Positions 46,128 through 58,882 of a stretch of DNA of 64,000 nucleotides are shown here, one piece after another (position 1 is the first letter of the stretch; every line of letters starts with the position of its first letter). The DNA lies in NCBI RefSeq assembly GCF_019355055.1, contig NZ_CP048411.1, positions 4,630,627 to 4,694,626 on the forward strand, read 5' to 3'. The notes below the pieces were generated by a model. That model was not told where the DNA came from. It searched no databases and saw nothing but the letters and a program-made list of their open reading frames with translations. The stretch comes from Pseudomonas sp. MTM4 (lineage in GTDB: Bacteria; Pseudomonadota; Gammaproteobacteria; Pseudomonadales; Pseudomonadaceae). The position numbers were made by a program, and so were the translations under genes.

Positions 46128-46934
46128 CTAGGCGTCGCGCTGAATCCAGTCGTAGCGTATCGCAACCCGTACACGCAGTGGCGCCTCGATCACCGCGGCG
46201 CGGCGTTCGGCGCTGGCGCGCCAGCCGTGCGGGGTCATCGCCAGTAGATCGGCACGGTCATCGGCACTGTCCAGCTGCAGTTCGAAGGTCAGCGTTTCGC
46301 TGTGGGCGAGGTGCATGCCTTCTGGGATCAGTGACAAGTGCTTTTCGTCATCATAGTCACGTACTTCGTCATACAGCAGACCGCGCAGTTCCCAAAGGTG
46401 CTCGCGGGTAGGGCCCATGCGCAGCAGGCCTCCGCCGGGTGCGAGCAGGCGCCGGGCTTCGGACCAGTCCAGCGGGCTGAATACGCTGGCGAGCAAGTCG
46501 CAGCTGGCGTCTGCCAGCGGAACCCGCGCCATGCTCGCCACCAGCCATTCGAGCTGCGGTGCACGCTTGCAGGAACGCTTGACCGCCTCGCGGGAAATAT
46601 CCAGTGCATAGCCTTCGGCATTCGGCAACGCCTGGGCGATCTGCGCGGTGTAATAGCCTTCGCCACAGCCTATATCTAGCCAGCGACCAGGCGCACGTTC
46701 GGCCGCCAGCTGCGCCAAACGTGCAGCCAGCGGGGCATAGTGGCCGCCATCGAGAAAGCGCCTGCGCGCTTCGACCATGGCCTGGTTGTCGCCGGGGTCG
46801 CGGCTATTCTTGTGCTGCACCGGCAGCAGATTGAGATAACCCTGACGGGCACGATCGAAACGGTGATTGGCCGGGCAGGCGACGCCATTGTCGACTGCGA
46901 TCAGCCCGGCGCGGCAGATGGGGCAGATCAGCAT
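46128..46934 (-). CDS. rlmA: 23S rRNA (guanine-N1)-methyltransferase RlmA
   Basis: 268 residues from ATG 46934 ([29 protein letters not shown]), an N-terminal zinc finger of two CxxC-like pairs, followed by the SAM motif [16 protein letters not shown], then [24 protein letters not shown] and the ML(I)R-like post-motif [21 protein letters not shown]. It methylates G745 of 23S rRNA at N1. A longer open frame upstream overlaps dapE and is not used. It begins 7 bp before the dapE stop, so coupled. Confidence 0.92.
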   Translation of the reverse strand: MLICPICRAGLIAVDNGVACPANHRFDRARQGYLNLLPVQHKNSRDPGDNQAMVEARRRFLDGGHYAPLAARLAQLAAERAPGRWLDIGCGEGYYTAQIAQALPNAEGYALDISREAVKRSCKRAPQLEWLVASMARVPLADASCDLLASVFSPLDWSEARRLLAPGGGLLRMGPTREHLWELRGLLYDEVRDYDDEKHLSLIPEGMHLAHSETLTFELQLDSADDRADLLAMTPHGWRASAERRAAVIEAPLRVRVAIRYDWIQRDA

Positions 46935-48076
46935 GGGAGCAGATTGACCAGCGTCTGGTAGTAGATATCGGTCAGCAGGTCGAGATCGCTGGCCAGGATA
47001 TGTTCGTCCACTTGATGAATCGTTGCGTTGACCGGGCCAAGCTCGACCACTTGGGTTCCCAAGGTCGCGATGAATCGGCCATCCGACGTGCCGCCGCTGG
47101 TGGAAGGCGTCGTTTCGCGACCGGTCACGCTGCGGATCGCCGCTGCCACGCCGTCGAGCAGCTCGCCCGGCTCGGTGAGGAAGGGCTGGCCCGACAACGC
47201 CCAATCGACGCTCCAGTCCAGCCCGTGCTTGTCGAGGATTGCTGCGGTGCGTTGCTGCAAGTCTTCGACAGTGGATTCGGTGGAAAAGCGGAAGTTGAAC
47301 ACCGCTTCCAGCGTACCGGGGATGACGTTGGTCGCACCGGTACCGGAATTGAGATTGGAAATCTGAAAACTGGTCGGCGGGAAGAAGGCGTTGCCATCGT
47401 CCCAATGCTCGGCAGCCAGTTCGGCCAGCGCCGGCGCGGCCAGATGAATCGGATTCTTCGCCAGGTGCGGATAAGCCACGTGACCCTGCTGACCCCGTAC
47501 GGTGAGGGTGCCGCCGAGCGAGCCGCGGCGGCCATTCTTCACTACATCACCCACCAACGTGGTGCTCGACGGTTCGCCGACGATGCACCAGTCCAGGCGT
47601 TGACCGCGTTCGCGCAGACGCTCGACGACCGCCTTGGTGCCGTGGTGCGCAGGGCCTTCTTCATCGCTGGTGATCAGGAACGCGATCTGACCTTTATGGT
47701 TGGGATGGTCGGCGGTGAAGCGCTCCACCGCGACGATCATCGACGCCAGACTGCCCTTCATGTCCGCCGCGCCGCGGCCGTGGAGCATGCCGCTCTCGTC
47801 GATGCGCGCCGTGAACGGTGGGTTCCGCCACGCCTGCACCGGCCCGGTGGGGACCACGTCGGTATGACCGGCGAAACACAGGACCGGCCCTTCGTTGCCG
47901 CGTATCGCCCAGAAGTTTTCGACGTCCTCGATGTGCATCGGCTCGATGGCGAACCCGCAGGCGGCAAGCCGCTCGCTCATCAATTGCTGGCAGCCTTCGT
48001 CCAGCGGGGTCACCGATGGACGATTGATCAGCTCGCACGCGAGTTCAAGAGTCGGGGAAAGGGCTGCGGCGGTCAT
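46928..48076 (-). CDS. dapE: Succinyl-diaminopimelate desuccinylase
   Basis: 382 residues from ATG 48076; ten upstream codons are not needed. M20 metallopeptidase fold with metal ligands in [23 protein letters not shown], the catalytic base pair in [13 protein letters not shown], and the C-terminal [10 protein letters not shown] and His-containing [17 protein letters not shown]. It removes succinate from N-succinyl-LL-diaminopimelate in lysine and peptidoglycan precursor synthesis. It sits upstream of and overlapping rlmA on the same strand. Confidence 0.96.
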   Translation of the reverse strand: MTAAALSPTLELACELINRPSVTPLDEGCQQLMSERLAACGFAIEPMHIEDVENFWAIRGNEGPVLCFAGHTDVVPTGPVQAWRNPPFTARIDESGMLHGRGAADMKGSLASMIVAVERFTADHPNHKGQIAFLITSDEEGPAHHGTKAVVERLRERGQRLDWCIVGEPSSTTLVGDVVKNGRRGSLGGTLTVRGQQGHVAYPHLAKNPIHLAAPALAELAAEHWDDGNAFFPPTSFQISNLNSGTGATNVIPGTLEAVFNFRFSTESTVEDLQQRTAAILDKHGLDWSVDWALSGQPFLTEPGELLDGVAAAIRSVTGRETTPSTSGGTSDGRFIATLGTQVVELGPVNATIHQVDEHILASDLDLLTDIYYQTLVNLLPC

Positions 48077-48245
48077 TACGGCTCCGGTACGGCGAAAGGT
48101 GGCCATATTAAATTAAAAAGCAGGCGAGCAGAGCGCCAACGACGGAGCGAAAGCGGCGCCTCGCACCGTGCTTGTTGGCGCTTCCTGCTGCGATCTGAAG
48201 GGCGAACCGCATCGGCATCCGGACGTATCTGTTGGTGATCGGAGG

Positions 48246-49589
48246 TTAGGCTGTCGCCTTAATTGCTTTGCCCCGGCTGATGGGAAGAAGCGCTACGGTT
48301 AGAGGGCCGATCTTGGAATCAACCAGAAGCTCGAGCGCCTCGTTCACCATATGGCGGTCCTGCTGGTTTTCCAGTTTCGCGTCGGCTTCCTCGCGCAATG
48401 CGCATATCTCTTCGTGAAGAGCCTCTCGCTGCGTTTCGCTCGGGTTGCCGTGCAGGGCATTTTTCAGACACTGCAGCAGCGCGAACAGCACCTGTGGATC
48501 ATGACCGCCGTAGACGCGTATAGGGCCTACGACGGTTTGTAGTAGGCGTCGCATGCCCACTTGCGGATAGAAGAGGCGTGGCTGGCCATCATCGAAACAG
48601 CCCACATCGTAAGGCCGCACGCCGCCGAGTTGCTTCAACAGTACGCCGATCAGGTTGGTTGCCCGCATTGCTGTACCGGGGTCGTTGATGGCCGGGCTTA
48701 TTGCCTTGACTGCGATCTCGGAGATCTGCCGCATACCGTAGGAGACGTTTGCGCTGGCGAATTCGTTGTCATGAAAGTCGAAGCAATCCGACGCTTCACT
48801 CGCATCTTCGGCACTCAGCGGCCCGCTGAACTTGATCAGCGGATGGCCATCGATTAGAAAGAAGCCCGGCTCCACTTGAATCATGGCAATCAAACCGCGT
48901 TGGCGTAGCAATTTGCCCAGGCGCCTTTCGTTTACCTCGCGCAGGTAACCCGAGTGGGCTGCGGGTAGGCACCACCAATCGTCTGTATTGGGAATTTCGG
49001 CAACCTGGGCGATGCGCCGCTTGCGCTTGTCGAGATTCTTTAATGCGCCGTTGTAGAGCTGGCCGAGTATCCAGTCGACTTGAATCGATTGGGAAACTGA
49101 GCGGATGAACACGATGAACAAGGCCATGCAGGATATGCCGAACAGCACCGCCAGCAGCAGGCCAAGCACCGGAACGCTTTCTGGGTCGTTCGTGTTGATG
49201 CTGCTGATCAGCAGCAGGTAATAGACGATGCTGCCCAGGTAAACCCCGAGGATCACCTGATTCCGCCGATCGCTGACCAATCCAGGCAGCACGCGCGGTG
49301 ACAGACGGGCCGCCGCGCCATTTAGCACGACCATCACCATCGAGAAACTAAAGACCGTGAGGGATACGATGCCGGTGATCAGCGTGCCGAGTATCTCGCG
49401 ACCGTTGTCGACGTCGACCAGGCCTGGCGGTAGTTCGTCGCGTAGCGTCGCAGCAGCGTGGGTCGATTCGAATGCGAATACCAGAACGGCTGCCACGACA
49501 TAGAGTGCAGGGATAAGGACCGGATACAAAGCGATGCTTTCGTTGATGCGTGTAACGACACGAAAGAGCATGTTGGCTGGATCTGACAT
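48246..49589 (-). CDS. DUF2254 family membrane protein
   Basis: 447 residues from ATG 49589 behind GAGGTTC; the open frame extends 33 codons further without signals. Four membrane helices in the first ~190 residues (about 20-40, 68-88, 113-130, 142-162), followed by a soluble half with VNERRLGKLLRQRGLIAMIQVEPGFFLIDGHPL and AVKAISPAINDPGTAM (signature of the family). Function is not established. It is divergent from acsA. Confidence 0.9.
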   Translation of the reverse strand: MSDPANMLFRVVTRINESIALYPVLIPALYVVAAVLVFAFESTHAAATLRDELPPGLVDVDNGREILGTLITGIVSLTVFSFSMVMVVLNGAAARLSPRVLPGLVSDRRNQVILGVYLGSIVYYLLLISSINTNDPESVPVLGLLLAVLFGISCMALFIVFIRSVSQSIQVDWILGQLYNGALKNLDKRKRRIAQVAEIPNTDDWWCLPAAHSGYLREVNERRLGKLLRQRGLIAMIQVEPGFFLIDGHPLIKFSGPLSAEDASEASDCFDFHDNEFASANVSYGMRQISEIAVKAISPAINDPGTAMRATNLIGVLLKQLGGVRPYDVGCFDDGQPRLFYPQVGMRRLLQTVVGPIRVYGGHDPQVLFALLQCLKNALHGNPSETQREALHEEICALREEADAKLENQQDRHMVNEALELLVDSKIGPLTVALLPISRGKAIKATA

Positions 49590-49842
49590 CCATCGAACCT
49601 CAGTGTTGGCGGGCGCTCGCCCCTCATTTCTACGACCGCGAAGAGCGGCGAAGTACGCCCTGGCCGAACCGTCTATGCTTTTACGCAAGGGCGTTTTGCC
49701 ACGGCTTGCGGCCAGCGGAACGCTTTGACCCCGCGTAGCTCGAACGTGAAGTCGTCCAGGCGCTTGGTTTGATGCGTATGGTTCGCCTGTGAGACAGGGT
49801 TATTCGAAACGATAACAAGACCGACGAGTGAGGTATTTACCC

Positions 49843-51798
<1,956 letters not shown>

Positions 51799-51842
51799 AG
51801 CGAGCTGCGGCGGCGTCCACTCTGGCCGGACGCCGCCAGTCG

Positions 51843-52964
51843 TCAGCCGTTTGGCTGAGCGCTCTGAGCTTCCTGGTTGGCAGCGGGTTTTTCCTTGGGA
51901 ATACCGGCTACGTTCACTTCCGGCAGGTTGCCGCCAGTGAATTCGACCTTGCGGACCGGGAAGGCGAACTGCACGCCCATCTCTCGAATGCCGTCGAGTA
52001 ATTGCAGGTTGATCTCCTGCTGAGCGTCCATGTACGCGTTGTAGTCCGACACCTGCATGATATAGACGACCTCAAACGTGAGCTGGCTATTGTCGAAGGC
52101 AAGGAAGTGCGCCCGGTCGAATTTGGCGTTATCCAGGCTCTCGATGATCTGCTTAACCAGTGCTGAAACCTCGCGAACCTTGTCCGACGGCGTCTGATAG
52201 GCAATGCCGAACTTGAACACGATTCGCCGCGTGTTCATGCGTTTGTAGTTGTGCAGGACCTGCGTGAGCAGATCGGCGTTGGCGGTGACGATCTGCTCGC
52301 CGCTCAATGCTCGGATGCGCGTGGTCCTAAGGCCGATGTGCTCGATTGTCCCGGCGACATCGCCGAACACGACGAAATCGCCAATCTCGAAGGGTTTGTC
52401 CACGCCAATGGACAGAGATGCGAACACGTCGCTGAGCAGCGTCTGGACCGCCAGGGCGATGGCGATACCGCCGACGCCGAGGCTGGCGACCATCGCCGTA
52501 ATGTCGACGCCGAGGTTAGCCAGGATCGAGAGCAGCATCATGGTCCAGATGACAATGCGGATCATGATGCCGATGATGGTGGTAGTGACCGGGTTTCGCG
52601 CCTTGCCGTCGCGGCTTAGGCTTTCCATCCACAGCCTGACGGCGGTGTCCATCCAGAGTGCGAGCTGGAAGGCGAGGGCGATGAACCAGCCATGCGACAT
52701 CGCCGATTCCCAGCGATCCGGCAGTTCGACGATCTTGAGGCTGATCAGTAACGAGAGAGCAATCAGTAACAGATGGCTGGTGCGGCTGAGCATTTCCGCC
52801 GCAATGGCGACGAAGCCGCTTTTGGAGCGTTGGCTCATTGCCCGCAGGCGGCTGGTAATGATCCGCAGAATGGCCTGCAGGATTAGATAGCTGACAATTG
52901 TGACGCCAGCGATTATGGCAGTGTTGATCCATAGGGTTTCGTTAAACAGCACGTCCCAATTCAT
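51843..52964 (-). CDS. MscS-type mechanosensitive channel
   Basis: 373 residues from ATG 52964; a TTG one codon upstream is not needed. Five membrane helices; the pore helix and beta domain are clear in SLGVGGIAIALAVQTLLSDVFASLSIGVDKPFEIGDFVVFGDVAGTIEHIGLRTTRIRALSGEQI, the MscS core. It lacks a large periplasmic N-terminus. It opens under membrane tension to vent solutes in hypo-osmotic shock. Converges on acsA. Confidence 0.93.
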   Translation of the reverse strand: MNWDVLFNETLWINTAIIAGVTIVSYLILQAILRIITSRLRAMSQRSKSGFVAIAAEMLSRTSHLLLIALSLLISLKIVELPDRWESAMSHGWFIALAFQLALWMDTAVRLWMESLSRDGKARNPVTTTIIGIMIRIVIWTMMLLSILANLGVDITAMVASLGVGGIAIALAVQTLLSDVFASLSIGVDKPFEIGDFVVFGDVAGTIEHIGLRTTRIRALSGEQIVTANADLLTQVLHNYKRMNTRRIVFKFGIAYQTPSDKVREVSALVKQIIESLDNAKFDRAHFLAFDNSQLTFEVVYIMQVSDYNAYMDAQQEINLQLLDGIREMGVQFAFPVRKVEFTGGNLPEVNVAGIPKEKPAANQEAQSAQPNG

Positions 52965-53098
52965 CAATCCGAGTCCTCCGGGCAGTTGCGGGCAGGCGCA
53001 AAAATAGCGGCTTCTTTTTCAGTAGCCGCTGCTACGCATTAGTTCCCGCTAAAGGCGAAGGGAGATGACGCTGACGGCGATGAGCAAAAGCGCGCGGC

Positions 53099-53452
53099 TC
53101 AGCGCGGTGGAACGACTGCTTGCAAGTCCTGATAGGCGCCAGCATTGATGACCTGGCGATAACCCATGTCCTGGAGGATATCCTGAGCGGCGGACGAGCG
53201 ACGACCACTGCGGCAGTACAGAACGATCGGGGCGTCCTTGTCGGGGGCGACACTGGCGATGCGCTCGGAGAGATCCTGGGTCTCGATTCGCGTTGCTCCA
53301 GGCAAAGCGCCTTCGGCGTACTCCTGCGCGGTGCGAACGTCGATCAGGATACTGTCGGCGCGTTGCAACGCGGCCAGCGCGGCGGGCTGATCAATTTCGC
53401 CGCCAATCGCTGTGCCGGTCGCCATCATCAATAACAGGAACAGTCGGTGCAT
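53099..53452 (-). CDS. Exported rhodanese-domain protein (PspE-like)
   Basis: 117 residues with a short Sec signal (MHRLFLLLMMATGTAIG). Single rhodanese domain: LIDVRTAQEYAEGALPGATRIE, active-site loop VLYCRSGRRSSAAQD with the catalytic Cys, and ending INAGAYQDLQ. It would transfer sulfane sulfur in the periplasm. Its stop lies about 130 bp from the MscS start on the same strand. Confidence 0.88.
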   Translation of the reverse strand: MHRLFLLLMMATGTAIGGEIDQPAALAALQRADSILIDVRTAQEYAEGALPGATRIETQDLSERIASVAPDKDAPIVLYCRSGRRSSAAQDILQDMGYRQVINAGAYQDLQAVVPPR

Positions 53453-53480
53453 GGGTTCCTCTCGTGCCGCGCTTGGGCGA

Positions 53481-53576
53481 TCAGCTGATCAGGCGGGTCA
53501 GGTTCGGCAGGATCAGGATGATCGCCGTAGCGATCAGGATCATGGTGGCCTGCCTGAACTTCTTGTGTTTGAACAT
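53481..53576 (-). CDS. 31-residue hydrophobic peptide, putative
   Basis: A small ORF reads MFKHKKFRQATMILIATAIILILPNLTRLIS: a basic N-terminus and one membrane helix (about 11-26). An AAGG at 12-15 bases upstream is a plausible ribosome binding site. It is too short for homology statistics, but the charged head and single helix look like a real small membrane protein, not random DNA. It lies 28 bp upstream of the rhodanese gene on the same strand, so a common transcript is likely. Confidence 0.5.
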   Translation of the reverse strand: MFKHKKFRQATMILIATAIILILPNLTRLIS

Positions 53577-53902
53577 GGTAGCGGCCTTTTTATTGATCTG
53601 GCGCGCGGGCTCCGGTTGTCCGGCTCACCCGTCGCGCGTCGTGCCGAAAAATTACGCGCCGATGAATTGCGGCGCGCTGTAATAGGTTTGTGGTAGCGGC
53701 ATCGGTCTGATCCGCTGTCCGACAACGGCCTGATGATCACTCTCGAAGGCGTGGGCTTAATCTCAAGCAATTTACAGACCAGTAGACGTGAGTTTTCATT
53801 CAGGCGCGACCTGGCGGGTTAGCTTTTGGGCTGATCATCCCTCGTGCGCAGCTGCGTGGTTTTTGTTGTCCATGAAATGAACACCATGAATGGAGACTAA
53901 CC
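53577..53902. other. 326-bp intergenic region
   Basis: Separates the small peptide gene from the secreted low-complexity gene. It holds a short GCGCC/GGCGC hairpin near 53656-53680 and a strongly AT-rich run around 53763-53795. No supported ORF or convincing promoter hexamer pair was found. Confidence 0.4.
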
Positions 53903-54442
53903 ATGAACAGGCTTGGCGTGCCGGCAATGCTGTTCGCCCTGATCGTTTCAGGCGCGGCGAATGCCGAAGAAGAAAGCATGACCCTGCAGCAGGAACGTGA
54001 CCAGATCGGCGCTGAGATGGAGCAAAATCGCCAACGGATCGGGGACGAGATCAACGCCATTCGCGAGCCTGGAGTATCCAGCGGCTCGGCGGCCGAGTCG
54101 GGCGCAGCGGGCTCTGCCAGTCCGAACAATTCGGTCGGCACACACGCAACTCAGCCCGGACAGGCCCCGAGTGGTGGCGCTCCTAACCCCGGGGTCACGC
54201 AGCCGGGTAATAGCGATAGTCCGATCACAACCACTGGTCCGGGAAGATCGACGGTGGAGTCTGGTAGGTCGACGACCACCGGTACGCCCGTTCAGCCCAT
54301 CCGCAATCGTGGTGCCAATGGAAACGTCAGCCCCGAAAACGGCGCAGCCGCGGGTGAAATCGGAACATCAGGCGGTAACGGGATCAGAGGACCCGGTAGC
54401 AGCCCAGCGGGCTCCGCAGCCGGCGGAGCCAGTGGTAATTGA
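53903..54442 (+). CDS. Secreted Gly/Ser/Pro-rich low-complexity protein
   Basis: 179 residues from ATG 53903 behind ATGGAGACTAACC. A Sec signal (MNRLGVPAMLFALIVSGAANA) is followed by a short charged helix rich in Glu and Gln (about 23-52), then ~125 residues of almost only Gly, Ser, Pro, Thr, Ala and Asn, with no Cys and no clear periodic repeat. It is likely an intrinsically disordered periplasmic or surface protein; no homologue is recognised. Composition of the second half could be an artefact of a non-coding frame, but signal peptide, start site and gap-free frame support a gene. Confidence 0.65.
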   Translation: MNRLGVPAMLFALIVSGAANAEEESMTLQQERDQIGAEMEQNRQRIGDEINAIREPGVSSGSAAESGAAGSASPNNSVGTHATQPGQAPSGGAPNPGVTQPGNSDSPITTTGPGRSTVESGRSTTTGTPVQPIRNRGANGNVSPENGAAAGEIGTSGGNGIRGPGSSPAGSAAGGASGN

Positions 54443-54547
54443 CCGATCGGTGATGGCCTCGTTGCGGTGCATTTCCAGGCGGGCATGGATCGTATGGCTG
54501 CGCGAGGCGAAATGTCCTCGGCACTTCTGATGGTATTGCGAACGGTA

Positions 54548-54588
54548 GAAACATACAAAGCCCCGATAATCGGGGCTTTGTATGTTTC
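54548..54588 (-). terminator. Terminator downstream of tRNA-Ser
   Basis: A near-perfect hairpin of 20-base arms, GAAACATACAAAGCCCCGAT and its complement, ends 6 bp beyond the tRNA CCA. On the minus strand the core AAAGCCCCGAT/ATCGGGGCTTT is typical of tRNA terminators. The very long stem is unusual. Confidence 0.8.
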
Positions 54589-54593
54589 GAGTC

Positions 54594-54683
54594 TGGCGGT
54601 GAGGGTGGGATTCGAACCCACGATACGATTTCTCGTATACACACTTTCCAGGCGTGCTCCTTCAACCGCTCGGACACCTCACC
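54594..54683 (-). tRNA. tRNA-Ser, anticodon GGA
   Basis: 90 nt including the encoded CCA. Acceptor stem GGTGAGG pairs with CCTCACC, discriminator G; anticodon loop CTGGAAA gives GGA (reads UCC and UCU). T arm has GTTCGAATC. The long variable arm (about 15 nt, with TACGAGAAATCGTA) identifies a class II serine tRNA. Confidence 0.95.
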
Positions 54684-54918
54684 GGGTCTCGACGGGGCTT
54701 GATGTCCGTCGAGGCGCGCTAATGTAGCCGAAGAGAACGCGGATGGCAAAAAGTTTTTTAGATCTTTCATGTGGTTAACGCACCGTTAGAATGCGGGCGA
54801 AACGTAGGGTTGAAGTGAACCTATATTAAATTTTGAGGTTCTTAGCTCTAGTAATATCTCGGTGCTTTACGCAAGCGGAGTCGAGCGTCGCGAATATAAA
54901 GAGCCAGGACAGGCTTCG

Positions 54919-56223
54919 ATGAAGTTATTCAAAAGCAAGCGCAAGCGGCCTGACGTGGCGGAAGTTGCTACGAAGCGGCGTCTGCACGCCAGTCATCTGG
55001 AGCTCGGCATGTATATATGCGAGCTGGATCGGCCGTGGCGCCAGACCGACTTTCTATTCCAAGGATTCCCGCTGCTCAAACTGGAGCATATCCAGGCGGT
55101 GCGCGAACGCTGCGACTACGTTTTCGTCGATGACACCCGTCGGGTACTGCTCGATCAGGGCCAGATGATGGTGCCTTCGGCGACGCCACTACGGGTGAAG
55201 CGCAAGATGTCGCGCATCCCGCTCTCGCTTGAAGTGCAGGAAGCGCGCGAAGCCTATCGAAGTAGCGCGCTGGTGCTGGATCGGGTGCTTTTGGATGTCC
55301 AGCAGGGACGAGTGATCGATACCAAGGCCTGCCAGGCGCTGGTCAAGCGGAACCTGGAGAGCATGCTGCGCAACGAGAGCGCCATGCTTTGGCTGACGCG
55401 TCTGAAGTCTAGGGACGTGTACACCAGCCTGCACTGCCTCTCCGTCTCCATCCTGGCGATGGGCTTCGGGACGCACCTTGGGTTGCCCGACGAGAAAATA
55501 GAGCTGTTGGGCGTCGCCGGGCTGCTGCACGACGTCGGGAAGATGAAGATCGATCCCGCCATTTTGAACAAGCCGGGGAAGCTGACCCAGGAAGAGTTCG
55601 AGCACATCAAGTTGCACCCATCGTTCGGCTACGAGGCCTTGTGTGGCCAGAATGATATCCCCGCTGCCGCCGTCCACGCCGCGTACGGGCATCATGAGCG
55701 GCTGGATGGCAAAGGTTATCCGCAAGGGCTCGATCAGTATCAGATTCCATTCACCACGCGAGTGATTACCATCGTCGATGCCTTCGATGCGATCACCAGC
55801 CATCGCACCTATGACGATGCGCGCCCGATCCAGACTGCCTACGACGTGCTGCGCAGCAGTGCCGGCCAGCAATTCGACGAGAGTCTGGTGAATGAATTCA
55901 TTCGTTGGCTCGGGGTGTTCCCGGTAGGGACGTTGGTCGAGTTGCATACTGGTGAAATCGCGCTGGTGCTGGAGAAGCATCAGCAGTTGCACCTGCGGCC
56001 CAAAGTTGTGGTCATGCGGGACGCAAACAAGATGCCTTGCGAGCCTCGTTATCTGGATCTTTCCCAGTTGACCGTCGATGCCGATGGCACACCTTATCGG
56101 ATCAGCGGCGGTATTGCCGACGGCTCCTACGATCTGTTCATCGCCGATCCGCAGTTGCAGACGCTCCTGCACCCCGAGTTGCTTGCCGTGCTCGAACTTG
56201 AGCCGGATACAGCCGAGAGCTAA
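54919..56223 (+). CDS. HD-GYP domain protein with N-terminal DUF3391 (cyclic-di-GMP phosphodiesterase-like)
   Basis: 434 residues from ATG 54919. Residues ~20-140 are DUF3391, beginning RRLHASHLELGMYICELDRPW. The HD-GYP domain follows with H172, H204-D205 in LLHDVGKMKID, H258-H259-E260 in GHHERLDGKGYP (residues 258-268) and the later VDAFDAITSHRTYDD. The HD, HHE and GYP motifs are all present, so phosphodiesterase activity on cyclic-di-GMP is likely. No GGDEF or response regulator domain is attached. It is monocistronic and follows a ~235-bp gap after the tRNA. Confidence 0.92.
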   Translation: MKLFKSKRKRPDVAEVATKRRLHASHLELGMYICELDRPWRQTDFLFQGFPLLKLEHIQAVRERCDYVFVDDTRRVLLDQGQMMVPSATPLRVKRKMSRIPLSLEVQEAREAYRSSALVLDRVLLDVQQGRVIDTKACQALVKRNLESMLRNESAMLWLTRLKSRDVYTSLHCLSVSILAMGFGTHLGLPDEKIELLGVAGLLHDVGKMKIDPAILNKPGKLTQEEFEHIKLHPSFGYEALCGQNDIPAAAVHAAYGHHERLDGKGYPQGLDQYQIPFTTRVITIVDAFDAITSHRTYDDARPIQTAYDVLRSSAGQQFDESLVNEFIRWLGVFPVGTLVELHTGEIALVLEKHQQLHLRPKVVVMRDANKMPCEPRYLDLSQLTVDADGTPYRISGGIADGSYDLFIADPQLQTLLHPELLAVLELEPDTAES

Positions 56224-56386
56224 GCCAGCCGCCTTTGAACCGCGAATTTTCTGCTGAACATTGAACGCTGCTACGCTCGTACTGCACTGATGACGCGGCC
56301 AATATGACTTGTCAGTCAGTCACGACGCTTTACCTTGCGGGTTGTGCTGGGTAACGTCTGCGCACTTCTAACAAGGAATATTCGTC

Positions 56387-57082
56387 ATGAGTGATCTGGT
56401 TTCCTACGACCTCGAAGACGGCATTGCCACGCTGACTCTGAACAATGGCAAGGTCAATGCGCTGTCGCCGGCCGTATTCGACGCGCTCAACGCCGCATTC
56501 GATCGTGCAGAGCAAGACCGCGCGGTGGTGATTCTCACCGGCCAGCCGGGGATTCTGTCCGGCGGTTATGACCTCAAGGTGATGACTTCCGGGCCTGAAA
56601 GCGCCATTGCCCTTGTGGCCACCGGTTCGGCCTTCACGCGACGAATGCTTGCCCATCCCTTCCCGATTATCGTGGCATGCCCCGGACATGCCATTGCCAA
56701 GGGGGCGTTCCTGCTGCTTTCCGCCGACTACCGCATCGGTGTCGACGGCGCATTCAACATTGGTCTCAATGAAGTGCAGATCGGCATGACGATGCACCAT
56801 TCGGGTATCGAGCTGGCGCGGGATCGGCTGACCAAACCGGCGTTCCAGCGTTCGGTGATCAACGGCGAAATCTTCTCCCCGCAAGCGGCGCTCGAAGCCG
56901 GCTTCCTCGACAAGATCGTTCCTGCTGGTGAGCTAATGGACATCGCCAAAGCGATCGCGGCACAGCTGAAAAAAATCAACATGACGGCCCACAAGAACAC
57001 CAAACTCAAGGTACGCAAGGCGCTGCTGGAAACCTTGGATCAGGCCATCGTGCTGGACAAGCAACATTCAGTCGTCTCCTGA
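56387..57082 (+). CDS. Crotonase-family protein with atypical active site
   Basis: 231 residues from ATG 56387 behind AAGGAATATTCGTC. The crotonase fold is clear: first oxyanion-hole strand ILSGGYDLKVM, a middle GHAIAKGAFLLLSADYRIG, and GLNEVQIGMTMHH. The usual GGG is AKG and the first catalytic Glu (E144 of rat hydratase) position is Phe; the second Glu (E164 position) is kept in LNEVQIG. Hydratase activity is therefore doubtful; isomerase or hydrolase activity is possible. Terminator at 57142-57165. Confidence 0.88.
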   Translation: MSDLVSYDLEDGIATLTLNNGKVNALSPAVFDALNAAFDRAEQDRAVVILTGQPGILSGGYDLKVMTSGPESAIALVATGSAFTRRMLAHPFPIIVACPGHAIAKGAFLLLSADYRIGVDGAFNIGLNEVQIGMTMHHSGIELARDRLTKPAFQRSVINGEIFSPQAALEAGFLDKIVPAGELMDIAKAIAAQLKKINMTAHKNTKLKVRKALLETLDQAIVLDKQHSVVS

Positions 57083-57088
57083 AGATAA

Positions 57089-58420
<1,332 letters not shown>

Positions 58421-58485
58421 TCAAGGCCTGAATCCGGCAGGGCGGCTAACGTCCTGCCTTCTTTAATCCATCGAGAGTTTTGACC

Positions 58486-58773
58486 ATGAGCGATAGCCTG
58501 CAACTGATCCTGGAAGACGTAGACGGTACTCAGCTCGAAACGTCCTGCACCCGTTTTGCCGTGATGTGGCAAGGGCGGGAGGTGTGGATTCAACAGGTCG
58601 GCAACAACCAGCTGATGATCGGCGTTGACGTGGAAGACGGTGACACTGAATACGCCAATCTGCTGCTGCGCCCGCTGGCTACTAATCTGGTCAGTCTCGA
58701 GCTTGAGATGGAGCCCGTCGAGTCGGCCGAAGACGATCATGTTCATGGGCCGGACTGCGGCCACGACCACTGA
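58486..58773 (+). CDS. Small hypothetical protein with His/Cys-rich tail
   Basis: 95 residues from ATG 58486; an in-frame TTG two codons upstream is less likely. N-terminal ~80 residues are acidic (LQLILEDVDGTQLETSCTRFAVMW), with a C-terminal DDHVHGPDCGHDH that looks like a metal-binding tail. Function is unknown. It is on the same strand 65 bp after aruC and may be co-transcribed. Confidence 0.75.
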   Translation: MSDSLQLILEDVDGTQLETSCTRFAVMWQGREVWIQQVGNNQLMIGVDVEDGDTEYANLLLRPLATNLVSLELEMEPVESAEDDHVHGPDCGHDH

Positions 58774-58882
58774 CGGACCGCTTGCGCTCGGCAACTTGTC
58801 GAGCTGTGACGCGCTGGTCTGAGTCGGGCGGCTGCAATCGGCTTCGGCTTGGCGCGCCCGCCCGAAGCGCGCCGGTTATTGC

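Noticed and set aside
46128..47405. Extended frame upstream of rlmA reaching into dapE
   Set aside because: The N-terminal extension overlaps dapE in another frame and lacks similarity; the zinc-finger start at 46934 is the family start.
54594..54683. tRNA-Ser as integration site of a genomic island
   Set aside because: No integrase, no 3' tRNA fragment repeat and normal genes on both sides.
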